From the NCBI GenBank assembly GCA_018340375.1, contig JAFFJZ010000001.1, positions 38,866,001-38,930,000 on the forward strand: 64,000 bases of DNA. Reading direction: 5' to 3'. Position numbers and translations under genes: made by a program. The notes beneath the pieces are model-generated. The model was not told where the DNA came from, did not search any database, and worked only from the letters and a program-made list of their open reading frames with translations. This document shows, piece by piece, positions 21,276 through 33,271 of this stretch (positions within the stretch are counted from its first letter, which is position 1; each line of letters starts with the position of its first letter). The stretch comes from Gonatopus flavifemur. Taxonomy: Eukaryota > Arthropoda > Insecta > Hymenoptera > Dryinidae.

Positions 21276-22737
21276 TAACATCACACAGGGAAAATCCATG
21301 CTCCTTGATGGACAGATCATTTCTTATCACACTCCATTCCAAATGCACCGAATCTCTTCAACTGCTCCTGAATTCCTTTGACTTGTTCACAACGTTTTTA
21401 AAACTTCACAACTCGTCAAGTGCTTGACAACAAATTTCTTCGAAAGCCTCCAATCTGCTTTGAACTGTTCTGAAATTTTTCACCTCAATTACACCCCAAA
21501 TAAAGTCAACACCAAGTCACTCTACATTGTTCTGAATTTTCCTGAATTTTTTTGACTATCCATAAATTTTTCTTTGGATTTCTATGGGATTTTCCATCTC
21601 AACCGCACCTCAAAAACTGAACTCTGAATTCCTCTGAATTTCCCTGAATTTTTCTGATTTCTCTACATATTTCAAAGACTTTCAATCTCAATTTTGTTAT
21701 AGAATTCTCATCTATTAAATTCCAGCTGAAATGGTATATTCCTGAAACGTTTCAATCCAAGGAAATTCCTGCACATGATTTCTTTCCGATGATAATAATT
21801 TTCTAAACAATATTCTGTTCCTTAATTCCCATGTTTACTCATCATCTTCTTCCAACAGTTCCCAAGAATTTCGTTGATTTATTTTAAAAACAAAAAAAAA
21901 CCCCAATAACACACGTACAACTGCGTGATGAAGTCGTTTCCAATTACGTCATCTAAAGAAAGGAACCAAACACATAACAAAAGATAGTTTACACGTTTTT
22001 GTTCACAGACCGAATAAAAATTCTGCAAAAACTCAAGCACAAGATGTGTATGAATAATACATGGGTAAAGTATGACTAATTCTCTGTGAAGCAACTAGAA
22101 AATCATGTAATTTGTTTGTTTTTATGTAGAATCATACCTAAAATCATATCAGAAATGTACATCAGTAAGATTTCCGAGATAAAAGACTGTGAAATACGAT
22201 CTCTTTGATTATTTTCGAAACATTATAATCGAACGTGCGGTGAGCGAATACCAATAAGAAAAATATCATTGTGTTCTCCATAAAAATTATGGATTTCAAC
22301 ATTCAACATGGAAGAAAGTTTTCTTCTCCTCGCAAAAAACTGATCACAAACACCTTCAAATGGTGCTACGAGTAAATCAAATATTCTACATTTTCAAAAT
22401 TACGTATAATTTATGTTTTTATCTAAACTATATACAATTTATATATTTGTATATTGTCTGTCAAATCCAGTATATCCATAATTGATCATATATGTAAAAA
22501 ATTCAAAAAAACCACTGATTCTGCGGTCCCTCTCCGTCTCAACAAAGTGGCATTGAAAGCACCTTAGATGCTACTGATGAAGATTCTGGAATTTCATAAA
22601 AATATTGGTATAATTTATATGTATCCTGATCGGACAAACATATGAACCTGATGTATTCTTTATGAAAAATAACCGACTTCGTCAAGAATTTTCGATTTTA
22701 TACCAAACCTTCTGTCGAACAACTTAGTGGAAAAGTT
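21276..22737. other. non-coding spacer, T/C-rich repeats at 21540-21680
   Basis: Irregular CTGAATTTTTCTGA-type words recur at 21470-21680. Another partial AT-rich copy of the dispersed repeat lies near 22400-22460. No gene is supported. Confidence 0.4.
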
Positions 22738-22848
22738 CTCGGAATGATATATAATTTATATTTAATTCAATACAGTTTATATATGAGTTACATACGGATG
22801 TACATAGAGGATATATAATTTTCAAAAATATTCCACTTGGGTAGTGAT
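22738..22848. repeat. dispersed TATATAATTTTGAAAAT repeat, copy 4
   Basis: GATATATAATTTATATTTAA ... TTCAATACAGTTTATATATG ... GATATATAATTTTCAAAAAT then TTCCACTTGGGTAG. Confidence 0.55.
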
Positions 22849-23194
22849 AGGTGATATTCGACAGTATAAGCGTTTTTCGTAGAGAATTCAAGTTTATATA
22901 GAATCCTTTGGGATATCAATTCAAAAATAATATGAATTTTATACGAAATATCTATATTGTCACATATTTTCCATCCCTACAGTTGCCAAATAAATAATTC
23001 TTCCATGAAATGTATATACATAAATTCAATAATCTATATATAGATATGTGTATATAAATTCTTTATGATATCTGTACATTCATTTTTCCACGTAGGATTT
23101 CATATAAATCTTATAATTTGAATTCAATCAATCTGAATTGGTGAGTCCTGTTGATACTACCTGAATAGAAAGATTCTTCTAATTGCATATAATT

Positions 23195-23280
23195 TGTATA
23201 TAATTATATAGAATTTATATATAAACTATATTGCATTATATATGAATTGTATATAATTTTGAAAATTTGTTCACTCAGAC
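23195..23280. repeat. dispersed TATATAATTTTGAAAAT repeat, copy 5
   Basis: TTGTATATAATTATATAGAA ... AACTATATTGCATTATATA ... TTGTATATAATTTTGAAAAT then TTGTTCACTCAGA. Confidence 0.6.
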
Positions 23281-23826
23281 ATCATTGTTTCCTCTTTCGA
23301 TGATAACACAACAGATCGCATAGAAACTACAAAAACCTATGTACAAAATTCAATAGTTCATTTTCACATACGAATTTTTCTTTCAATCCATAAACCCAGT
23401 TGTTTCAAACTGAAAATCCATATTCTAAAGCTACAAGAAACTTTTTAGAAAATATACCATCCAACGTGAAATCTTTTTCAAATTATCGAATGATTGGTGG
23501 TCTAATGATCGATGAGTACGTTCCTGTTCCCCTCACAGCAGCAGGTTTCCAGCTGCTCTACGAGGCCGTGACGGGCGTCATTGTTGTGTTGTCGTTCGTA
23601 TTCGGTAAAAAGGGAAAGAAGGAAGTGCAGAGAAGGGAGAAGAAGAGTGGGAAGAAAAAATAGCGGCAGTGACAAGACAATGTCAAGACTGTAAACGATT
23701 TATAAAAAAAACCCCCGTATAACAATTTTGAATTGTATGTAAAATATGGTTGACAAATCATACAAGCCCCCGAAAATCCATACTAAGGTCGAGTTGCAAA
23801 GATAACGACAGAAAGAGAGAGGAAAG

Positions 23827-23854
23827 GAGAGAGAGAGAGAGAGAGAGAGAGAGA
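23827..23854 (+). repeat. (GA)n microsatellite
   Basis: About 14 uninterrupted GA dinucleotides. Confidence 0.95.
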
Positions 23855-24089
23855 CCAAAGGAGGATGCCAAATCAATAGCGTATTGTAGGAACGAGTGCA
23901 CCCTGTACCAAATGCATCACGTTTCGAATTTTTTGTTCATCTGAAAGCAGCGATGGACAATCTTTTGAACGATAGATAAAAACGATTCTCCTACCACGTG
24001 GAGAATTGATATGCGTTTTGCAAATAGCAGAGGAAAAATAAACATAAAATACTAAGGATCTCCCTTCGGAACCACAGTTAACTGTGATG

Positions 24090-24560
24090 AACGTAGACAG
24101 TCATGCCAGGGAGAGGAGGGGATGGAATAGGCGGCCCAACGTGCGCGTGTGTGAAGTGTAGGGCGATAGACGAAAACAGCTGTATCTCTCTTTCTCTTTC
24201 TTCCTTCAACTTTTTGTTTTTCCTTGTCTTTATATTATCCTCCTTGTTCCACGATCGATTTTCCGCGATTTTTCACTTCGCACACATATACGTGACCGCG
24301 CACATTTGCACACGCTTGTATCACGTACATAGCTGTGAGCACGCAGAAGTGTGTGTACTCCACGAGCGGGCGCCTCCATCCTTCCTTCCACGAGAGAAAA
24401 GAGGCACGGACAGATAGTAGTGTGAAAAGAGAGATTGAAGAGAGAGAGTGGAGAACCTCTCCGAGCCGGTCCGTCTCTCAAGTCGAGTCGAAACATTATG
24501 TTATAGTGAACCTATATGTGTATAAAAGTGTGTTCGGTGTGTGAATAAGTGACCCATCAA
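24090..24560 (+). promoter_or_regulatory. CpG-rich, TATA-containing gene-start-like island
   Basis: This block is richer in CpG and GC than anything between 1 kb and 44 kb, with dense CG words near 24130-24170, 24255-24310 and 24460-24490. It contains TATAAAAG at 24521-24528 downstream of the densest CpG part. Reading frames exist on both strands but none carries a domain. It could be a promoter with a non-coding first exon, perhaps an upstream start of the receptor gene 20 kb to the right, or an unrelated non-coding transcript. I see no decisive splice donor. Call based on composition only. Confidence 0.3.
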
Positions 24561-27500
24561 CCGGTTGTGACCCATCTGACCGTCCATTGAATCTCTCTTC
24601 AGTTGTTTTTTGTTTCATTTTCTACGTTTCTTTTTATATATTTTAAGCCCAAATTTATATGGATGTGTGAGTAATATGGAAGAAATGCATCATGAATTCA
24701 TATGCAATAGGTACAAGTCATGCGATGGTTTCATTTGTGATATGTGATTCGAGTAACAAACGCATTGTACCAACTACCATTGTCGCGATGGAAAGAACAA
24801 ATACATCTTTTTGTATCTAATATAGGATCAGATCGTTGGTGAGCTGCAACTATATTCTCTCTCAAGACCAATCATCTCCCTTCGTTTCATCGAACGAATA
24901 TTTTTGCAACGTGAAATTTCTTTCTGTATTCCTGTATTTCCTTCAGTTTAGAATATCTTTGTGAACGCATGGCGATCATTAGCCTCCCCTCTTGAAAAAG
25001 AGAGGTCAAATGTCTACTAGTGCATACATCATTACGATCCCTTCGTGTGTATGAGGTCAATTTTATGCCATGAATTCATGAATGATTCATCGAGCAATTA
25101 AAACTTCAGAATTACTTATGGCCATTGCATTTCGTCCAAGATTATTCTTCTATCCTCTCTCGAATTGATCAGGTATTGAAATGCAATGAATCATATCAAG
25201 TCTTTTTTCTATCCACAGGAAGATGTTTTATTTCAAATGAATTATGAAAAAATATGAATGTCTCCTCAGAATGAAACCACTCCCGAATATTTCAAATGCT
25301 CCTCATCGAACAGAGATTAATTCTTTACCTGCACAAGTTTATCGTGAAATGTGGGATTGAAAGGTTTGTGAATACAGTTATCTGCACGTAGAAAACATTT
25401 TACCGAGATTTCCACGGCTGATGTTAACATGATTATGACACAAAGGATTTGGTATGAAGAATCAGAAAAGTGTATGATTTCGAGTGGAGATAATTTGATT
25501 GATGCGATCTCGATGATAAGTTTTTAATCTCCCGATGAAATTGAACGTTCGGTTATAGATTTTACATTATGAAATATAAAAACAAATTGAAAGTATATTA
25601 GATAATGAGTCAACTTGTTCGGAACATGTACAGAATGGATCAAATTACTTCAAAGAATAATTCCATTTGATTGATCGGTGATATTACTTTTTTGATTGTC
25701 AAGAAAAAATTATGAATGTGCTAGAGGTTGAATACGATTGACAAGAGATTGACATCCATTCATATAATTATCATAATATTGAATTGCATTTTTTTTTATC
25801 AGTACAATGGCATTAACTTTCTCCGATTGAATCTCATGGATCGAAATTATCATATGAAATAGATATACTGTCCAATTTCTGTGTTGAAGTGATTCCATTT
25901 GGTGTCCATTCGATTTTGAATTGATTATCATACGAACTCCATTTCTAATGGTCAAATATTTGCAACACATAGTTGAAATAATATAATTATGATTAGCGGA
26001 GCAATATTCTTCAACTACCTATTTAAAATAATTCCTCCCGGATCCCATGTCTAGACACAGCTGGATTATGGCTAACACGACCACGAAAATTTACAATATT
26101 ATGTACATGCGTGAGATGTACGGTTCATTGCCTATATACGTAAGTGAAGTATTGTGCGCATATGAAATTGAGAAATCCATGCCTATACATTCACAAGAAA
26201 CACATACATATCCTGGGCGTGTGAGAATGCGCAAATCATCTTTTAAAAGCATATTAGAGAAATACTGTTCTTCGTAATTCTCATGGAAAGTTTTTATCTT
26301 GTTTTAAAATTATTTTATCACCTCTCATTCTCTTGAAAATACAGTTAGAAAATATCAGTAAATCATCATCATCTCAATATAAGTAGCTTACACCCCTGTG
26401 TGAGAAAATATCTAATTTGCATACAAATTTTATACTAATTGTACATAACGTATTCTTTCGATAACCAACTCACATGAGCTGTATGTAAGGATATAAATTG
26501 TTTATGAAGTGGATCTTAATCTTGCACTTAATGCGCCCATGTGCACTCTTTGAACTTTGTTGCACGCTTTATCCTTATCAAGATCTTCAAAGAAGGAGTC
26601 TAAATATTGATAACTGTTGTAAAACATTGTGCGTGCAAGTAGACTTAACGGATCCGGAAATTCAGAGATAAACTTTTTCAGGAATAGAATTCTCATGAAA
26701 TGAATGAATAAAATAGTATGCCCTCGAAATATTTTACGATGATATATTACAGCAATATTATTGCGATATATGTGCTGAGAGGCGAGCAGATTGGGCATGA
26801 TGCAGTTATATTTTTCATAAATTATACTAACTTTCCATGAAATTCTATAGAGATGTTATACCCTCACGAAAGTCGTTGGGTTATCTCCACAAATAAGAGT
26901 GGAAAATTATTCATGCATGCAGCACTAAATCAGGAATTGCCGGTACTTTTATACTGTCTTTGTTTTTCCAGGGAAGGGTATTTTTTTTATCTTCCAACAT
27001 TAACACAAAACACACCCCTTACTACAATAAAAAAAAAAAAAGTATTATCGGAGTGCCCATTCTTGGCATTGAATGTTTAATTGCCGAAAGAATTCATATT
27101 ATGAGCTAAAAGTGATTTGTCTCCCACAAAATCCTAACGCTTAGTTTCCCGGACTCTGTCTGACTTTTCCTGACATGTCTTCAAGGAATTCCCTGACCAT
27201 TCGCAATATGATTCGAGTGAAAGAAAAAGAATAGACATTTCATCACTGTCCACACGATCTGCAGACCAATGCACAATTCGTTACAACAATTTTCTTTTTG
27301 GGAGAAATCTAGGGGTCGCTGATAGCGCGAAGAGATGCAAATGAAAATGGACGAGGTTTCGATTTTTTGTTCATACAATGCGAGGAGGTGTCTTTGTGTC
27401 AAATCCTACAGAATATGGTAGTTGTATTGTTGGACTTGATCCATGAATTTTTCTCGACTCCGAACCTTAAGGGAGTGTCCTGAATTGGAAACCGCTCCGA

Positions 27501-27709
27501 AGCAGCGTTTTCTTCGTTTTTTTTTCCCTCTAGAAGGGATAAAAATAAGATATTCCATTGAACTTTGGGGTTTATTTTTGTACAAATTTAAAGTATATGA
27601 AAGAATTTTGTTGAACTTAAAATAACAAATCACAGCAAATTTATTAGTCTATTCCATGCTGCTACAGTTGTCCATCTGCGGGAAGGGTGCAGCTCGTGAC
27701 TCTTGATTG
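24561..27709. other. non-coding spacer, nothing recognised
   Basis: Three kilobases of unique AT-rich DNA. The longest frames (98 codons or less) show no domain, and no repeat ends were found. Confidence 0.45.
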
Positions 27710-27910
27710 AGAAGAAAAAACCAAAGAAGTGATGAATTGTTATATGTTTTTCTCCTTGGTTGGCTAGAAAAAAAGCAGGAAAAATTATGGGATTATAACC
27801 TTTCTTGGGTAAAAGAAAAACAATTTAATGCCATTCACCACCTTCCCAAAAACTTACTAGATCCCAAATTTTCCCTCCCAGTTATTAACCTGAAACTGGC
27901 AGCCGTAAAG

Positions 27911-28059
27911 CTAGCAGCCGATTGCCATAACTTTTCACACAAAACTTTCATCAAGGATTCAAGCATCTGAAACGTTTAATGGGATGCCATTCAATCGATT
28001 TCTGGTGTAAAAAAAGCTCCAACAACTTTTAATCAAAAGTTCCAACAATCGGCTGCTAG
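27911..28059. repeat. inverted repeat with CTAGCAGCCGATTG arms
   Basis: CTAGCAGCCGATTG at 27911-27924 pairs with CAATCGGCTGCTAG at 28046-28059. Adjacent inner segments (CATAACTTTTCAC / CTTTTAATCAAAAGTT) pair more loosely. Confidence 0.7.
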
Positions 28060-28072
28060 TTTCAGCTTCATC

Positions 28073-28204
28073 CCCCAGTTTTCTCAGAGACGAACCAATG
28101 AAATAAAAAAAAAATGAGTGACTGCATTCTCTTAGGTATCCCAAGAAGTTGCACCTGTTAATTAAAATCAATTTCATTCATTAATCGTTGAGAAAACTGA
28201 GGGG
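28073..28204. repeat. inverted repeat with CCCCAGTTTTCTCA arms
   Basis: CCCCAGTTTTCTCAGAGACG at 28073 pairs with CGTTGAGAAAACTGAGGGG ending at 28204. Adjacent to the previous inverted repeat and perhaps part of one larger foldback. Confidence 0.7.
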
Positions 28205-28713
28205 AATAGATCTAATAACTTTGCCTGTGCTGAATGCCCTTAAAGCGTTAAAAAAATTATTGAAACAGACTCTGTGACAAAATTTCAGTCCATTTAGAAG
28301 AGAGTTTGATATTAAAGAAGGAACACTGTGGTTCGATTCGAAAGGGTATTTCGTCATTCGGTTATTACGCCCGCCAATTTAGAAAAATTGCACCCATGCA
28401 ATAAAGTAATAAATAGAGTAAATCTACTGTGAATCATTATTTCATCCTCAAAATAAATGTTTATACATTTCAAATTCATCCCGAAATCAATGGGTTCATT
28501 TTTTTTCTTCCCGTTTGAAAGAAGAAATTTTATGACCAGCCTCATGTTTGATATAGGCCCTATTGGGCAGTGATAGGGCACACCTCATTTTATTCCACCA
28601 GATCTGGCTCTGATGAAGCCATAATTCGGCACAAGGTTTGTGATGTGACATGTCCTAATGGTTTTTTATTATATCGGGCACTGAGACTGAGTTGGAGACG
28701 ATCGCGTGGGGTG
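28205..28713. other. non-coding spacer
   Basis: Nothing recognised. Confidence 0.45.
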
Positions 28714-28967
28714 TATACTACCGTCCTAAGCCAAAAGGCCGCATGATAAAACTTTGATGTTTCGAAATATCAAGCATTTTATTCAAACTTGTGAATGTAA
28801 AAGATACAAACGCCGAGATGTCTAAATCAGTTTTTCAGATAGTTATCAACAGTGTTGAAGTTTTTCGAATTAAAAACACATATAAAAAGCTTATTCGAAT
28901 ATGAACATGTAAAAAACGGGGGAAAACTCTGTTGAGATACGGCTTTTTGGCTTAGCACGGCAGTATA
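28714..28967. mobile_element. 254-bp TIR element (TATACTACCGTCCTAAGCC ends)
   Basis: TATACTACCGTCCTAAGCCA on the left matches the inverted right end TATACTGCCGTGCTAAGCCA, and both continue into AAAAGGCCG / AAAAAGCCG. TATA at the outer edges may be part TIR and part TA duplication. Confidence 0.85.
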
Positions 28968-29212
28968 GTCGTCGTAAGGAGTCCGTTAATCGTTCTGATG
29001 GAAATATCTTCATGATATGTTATTTCTGTTGGCTGGGAATTTGTACCTCATCAGAATGATAGAAGGAACATCTATAATGGTATACAATCAGAGAAAAATA
29101 TTCAAAATTCGTTAATAAAAACGTATTCGAAGGTATTTCCGTTAGAACTGTTAACAGACTTCTTATACCGACTGTACACCCCACGCAACTGTCAAATGGT
29201 CGAATCGAAAGT

Positions 29213-29216
29213 TTAA
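29213..29216. repeat. TTAA target duplication, left copy
   Basis: TTAA abuts the left TIR, and a second TTAA abuts the right TIR at 29908-29911. Confidence 0.8.
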
Positions 29217-29907
29217 GGGGTAACACCACAGTGGAATTCTGAAAAAATAAAAAAATTTGTTTTTGGCTTGAAGTCGTCTTTGAGGACCCGAAAATGATAT
29301 ACCGTAAACTACAAACATAGGTCCGACTAAACACGCACGACTCAACTGTTACAAAAACTTTAAACGCGTTTATTTCAAAACAGTATGTCGAAAGTCGGTG
29401 GGAGCTCTAGCTCCGACAATTTTCAATCAATCACCTCGGGGTTTTTTATTGTATTCGTGATATGATTATCTAGTGAAATACGTACGGGTTTTTCGAAATA
29501 TTGATATTTGCGTTTTTTATTCAACATTAAGTAACGAAATTGAAGGTGAAAATTCCACTTTTTTCTTCAAACCGATGCCATTCCGTGGGAAATGCACATT
29601 TTACAAAACGGATACGTGTTTCACTAGCTTTTGGATTACAGAAAATGATTATTTTTGGTTCTGTGTTCTACGTCAATTCTGGACTGAGTTATTTATCCCA
29701 CCGCACGACCATGAATTTTCACAGTGCTCCAGTCATTCACCCGTCAAGCCGCCATTTTTCACAATAAAATTCCACAAAAAAATTATTTTGTACTTTAATA
29801 GTAGCGGAACAACTTCATGTAGTTCGATTTGGATAGGAACTTTCTAATTCTGGAAAAAAAAATCTGAAAAAGCGTTATTTTTGGAGAGGTCACTGTGGTG
29901 TTACCCC
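29217..29907. mobile_element. TTAA-flanked TIR element (piggyBac-like target)
   Basis: GGGGTAACACCACAGTG follows the left TTAA and its exact inverse CACTGTGGTGTTACCCC precedes the right TTAA. TTAA duplication is the hallmark of piggyBac-type transposition. The 691-bp interior has a plus frame of 124 codons (29473-29847), rich in Phe and Cys, that I do not recognise as a transposase. A second, overlapping frame suggests these are chance openings. I infer a non-autonomous element; the TIR sequence itself is not one I can name. Confidence 0.82.
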
Positions 29908-30266
29908 TTAATCGGCCACAGTATCCAAAAAGAAACTTGACATTTTCTAGATTTTCTTCCACTTCATCTTCACAGCTACAGGAATCGATAGAAAATTTGT
30001 AGAGTTACGGATTCAACATGACTGTTAGCTTCCAGAAATTGATATTCTTCCAATAATAAAATTAATTTTGACAGGTTTTCACAGGGACAAATTCTTTACT
30101 GAAGAGCAGAGAGGGTTGGAATGAACTGAACCTCCTCAATAAATTGCTCGTATATCATCTTTACATAAATCATACTCCACTAATCATTGAATATTCTGAT
30201 TGGAACTCAGCGCGAAGCTGCGCAGTTACCGTACCTATATTTTCGATTCATCACGTTCGGGAAACA

Positions 30267-30868
30267 ATACCCGTGTGGAAATTTTTCCGGGCGTCCTGTA
30301 TTGGATATAGGTCCCGTATGGGCTTATATTGGGTATCCAAATTTAGGATGTCCTGACCTTAGTCACTATGGAACTTAGTCGGGTCGCCGATATTCAGCCT
30401 GATTTCTCTAAGTCAGGGACACCTAGATAAAGCCCATATGGGGCTACGCTGCATTACCAATTTTTTCCACGGTTTTTCGAAAATCTAGGCGGACCAACTG
30501 CAGCCTTAATCGGGCCTTAGATAGCCCAATTTTCAATCGAGGAAGTTTCCTCCTTGTAATATTTGATGATATTCTCAACAATTTATTATCCTTTTAAAGG
30601 TCCTAGTTTCATCACCTACATTAGCTTCATCATGGGTGTCCTACATAGGCCGAAGTTGGGAATACTATGCAGGCCCTGAAGATGCGTGACAATCCTGTCT
30701 AGGCCCTATAAGGGTAACCCCAGTAAAAATGGAAAGTACAGGATTGATCACGGAGTGATCAATCCTATACTTCCATTTTTACTCGGGAAGCAAAATAGGT
30801 CCCGAAATAAAACGAGGACGCCTAGTTTGGCCCAAATTGCCGCCAAAAAGTAATTTCCACACGGGTAT
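30267..30868. mobile_element. 602-bp TIR element (ATACCCGTGTGGAAA ends)
   Basis: ATACCCGTGTGGAAATTT on the left pairs with AATTTCCACACGGGTAT ending at 30868. The interior is rich in GGGCC/GGTCC-type words (TAGGTCCCGTATGGGC, AAAGCCCATATGGGGC) in both orientations and contains an inner palindrome at 30723-30782. The segment at 43440-43680 has similar words and may be a degraded relative. Confidence 0.8.
30723..30782. repeat. 60-bp hairpin-type palindrome
   Basis: GTAAAAATGGAAAGTACAGG pairs with the inverse GGAAGTATAGG-type right arm ending CCATTTTTAC, with GATTGATCACGGAGTGATCAATC at the centre giving a tight loop. Confidence 0.9.
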
Positions 30869-32118
30869 CAAACAACTTACAAGCTTTATCGATTATTTTC
30901 ACTGACCGTGAATACGTGATTTGTTATTATATTTTTTTTCATCCAAACTGTCATCCTGATACCGATTCTACGAAGGTAAAAATCATCAACTATAAAACAG
31001 AGCGCTGCGAGTCGTAGTTGACCTGCGGGATAGTTCGTCTCTGCACATATTTGGACATCCGATAAATGAGAGTAAAAGCACATCTAAAGGTACATAACCG
31101 TAGGCAACCCGATTCACTCTATGATGTGCTGAGAACTTTATACTCTAATGATTATAATTGATTCTTGTATTCATGACAAGTTCACAAAAATGATTAATAT
31201 TTCTTTCAAAGTTAAAATCGCAAAACTCGGCAACGCGTGTTTTTAATATTATTCATTTCAAGTCAGATATTTGAATGCATATCATAGTAATAATCTCATT
31301 CTATACACAATACATAATCAACTCAATCAGATTCATTAATCTCTATCAATATTTTCACATCAATAGAGTATCATCATAGTTTTTTGAGATTATAATATAT
31401 CAGACAGCTCACAATTAACTGTGATATTTCTTCATCGTTTGTCACGAACAACATATTTTCCCTGCATCTTTTTATGCCAATTGAACGTGCAGCATTCGGT
31501 TGTTTATCCAGTTTTTATGAAGAAGCGCAAAGTATATCTTACTCCTGGTGAGCGATTATGGAATATTATGATTCATTGAAATCCGTTCGATGAAATCATG
31601 ATACAATAATTTGGAGAAAAATTGTAGAACTATTGGTGTAGAAGAATTAGTTTATTAGCGAAAATGTTAAATTAATATTGAAAATGTCCTAATTTGAAAA
31701 TTTTGTGTGTTAAAGACAAATTTGAAGTGGACCGTTCATAACAGAAAATTTTTCACAGAATTCAATTGATTTTATTGCATATTGAATATAGGATGAAGTT
31801 GGGTTGATATAGTAATGTAAAGTTTTGATAGATGATATCTCTTTCTGTAGTACTCTAGCGTACAACTATGCATGTATTGCCTTCAAATTGATTGAAGTGG
31901 CATAATATACGTAGGGGAGAACGGGGCAAGACTGGACTTGAGGGCATAATGGATACAAAACTTCAGTCCTCAACTCGATGTTATATGATAAATGATCAGA
32001 TATCATCATACAAAGCATATTCAGATCGCTTGGCCATGTTTTCAGCATAAAAAACGAGAATAAATGGGACACAAATCCTTACTTTTCAACAAATTTCTTA
32101 TAATATCGTGCATATGTA
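30869..32118. other. non-coding spacer, nothing recognised
   Basis: AT-rich unique DNA. A GGGGAGAACGGGGCAAGAC motif at about 31915 looks like a repeat end, but no partner was confirmed. Confidence 0.4.
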
Positions 32119-32379
32119 CACTGAAAAAAGAACCTAGTTATAGTTACCAAATTGATTTGGTTGCCTCAAGTATGTGATTGGTTTATTATTACCAAGATTT
32201 GGTAACTATTACCAGGATTTGGTTCTAATAACTAAAGTTTGGTAACTATAACCGAAGGCCTTAGTTGTGAACCTGTATGTCGATAATTATAACTAAACAT
32301 TCGTTTCGCCATATCCAACTATGAGATTTGGTAACTATCACCAAATGCTGGTAACTATAACTAAATCCTTTTCTCAGTA
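32119..32379. mobile_element. TA-associated dyad-array foldback (TTTGGTAACTATNACCAAA word)
   Basis: The left end TA-CACTGAAAAAAG pairs with CCTTTTCTCAGTA on the right. The interior repeats GGTAACTATNACC-like dyads (TTTGGTAACTATTACC, TTTGGTAACTATAACC, TTTGGTAACTATCACC). Same plan as the GCTG element but with a different word. Confidence 0.75.
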
Positions 32380-32499
32380 TATCATATAATTACTCCATTA
32401 CTAACAGCAGTTTCTGATTCATTTTTGATTCATTTTTCTTTCCAAATGATGTTATGGTGGAATAATTCGATACTTTGTTTTTAATTCTTAGCTGCCACA

Positions 32500-32621
32500 C
32501 CCCTAGCGTGTATGAACTTTGGTCCACTCTGGCCCCATTCTGGCCCAGTCTCGGGCCCATATGGGCAGGATTGGGCCCCTGCTGGCCCGGGGTGGGCCCC
32601 ATGGTATATACATGCTAGGGG
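32500..32621. repeat. 122-bp foldback with GGGCCC words
   Basis: CCCCTAGCGTGTATGA at the left pairs with TATACATGCTAGGGG at the right. The centre is dense in GGCCC/GGGCC words (TCTCGGGCCCATATGGGC, GGTGGGCCCC). Confidence 0.8.
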
Positions 32622-33071
32622 CTTGTTCAGTGTAACACAATTGCCATATTGAGGTTTCTTTTGACCCCAGGCTGTGAAACTTCGACCAAATACAAATCAT
32701 GCTTACCTACGTATTGACCATTGAAAAAAAATCCATGTTACACCAGGCTGAGAGTGAGATAAATGAAGCTCTAGACTGACACTAGATTGCGCGGGAAATT
32801 TGAATGTCGAGTTTTTAGTTCGTGATCAAGACCTAATTTTGTTGGGATCAATCTGATTCTACGATAGCAGCTAAAGATTCAAAATTATATTCACATCATT
32901 CGATTGTTTTCATACGAGGTTCAGTTTAATGGATCAAAAAATTCTTAACGCCATTCTTATTTTCATTATGTCTTATATCTTCATGTGTTCCTAAATTGTT
33001 GATATCCTTGCCCCATTAAAGCTTATAAACATTCTGTGCAACTGAGGATCATCGATTTGATTCTTCTTCCA
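32622..33071. other. non-coding spacer
   Basis: Nothing recognised. Confidence 0.45.
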
Positions 33072-33271
33072 CACGGAAAAAAGAAAATGGAGAAATTTAC
33101 TGTGTAAAATGACAACGCGTCACTTCAAGTCACATAATTCACATCATAAGAGAAAAATCTATTTTTGTCTAATAATGTGAACTATATATTTTGTAAAAAT
33201 TTCCGTTTAAAGACTCGAAGCGACGCGTTGTCATCCTACACGGTAAATTTCTCCATTTTCTTTTCTCCGTG
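33072..33271. mobile_element. CACGGAAAAAAGAAAATGG foldback MITE, copy A (internally deleted)
   Basis: CACGGAAAAAAGAAAATGGA pairs with CCATTTTCTTTTCTCCGTG. Both arms carry GACAACGCGTC / GACGCGTTGTC near the ends. Compared with 47254-47493 the left arm has lost about 40 bp, so the palindrome is lopsided. Confidence 0.88.

Noticed and set aside
23400..23663. An 87-codon plus frame ending in a Lys-rich tail
   Set aside because: It begins with TTG rather than ATG and has no recognisable domain; the hydrophobic middle and Lys tail are not enough to call a gene.
24103..24544. Three frames of 70-104 codons on both strands in the CpG-rich island
   Set aside because: They overlap each other in different frames and strands, have low-complexity or Cys/His-scattered composition, and show no domain; the lack of stops follows from higher GC.
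26502..26798. A 98-codon minus frame that looked like a possible transposase remnant
   Set aside because: No DDE, zinc-finger or other signature, and no TIRs around it.
29473..29847. A 124-codon frame inside the TTAA element as a possible transposase
   Set aside because: Far too short, no catalytic motif seen, and a second frame overlaps it; kept only as an unrecognised frame inside the element.
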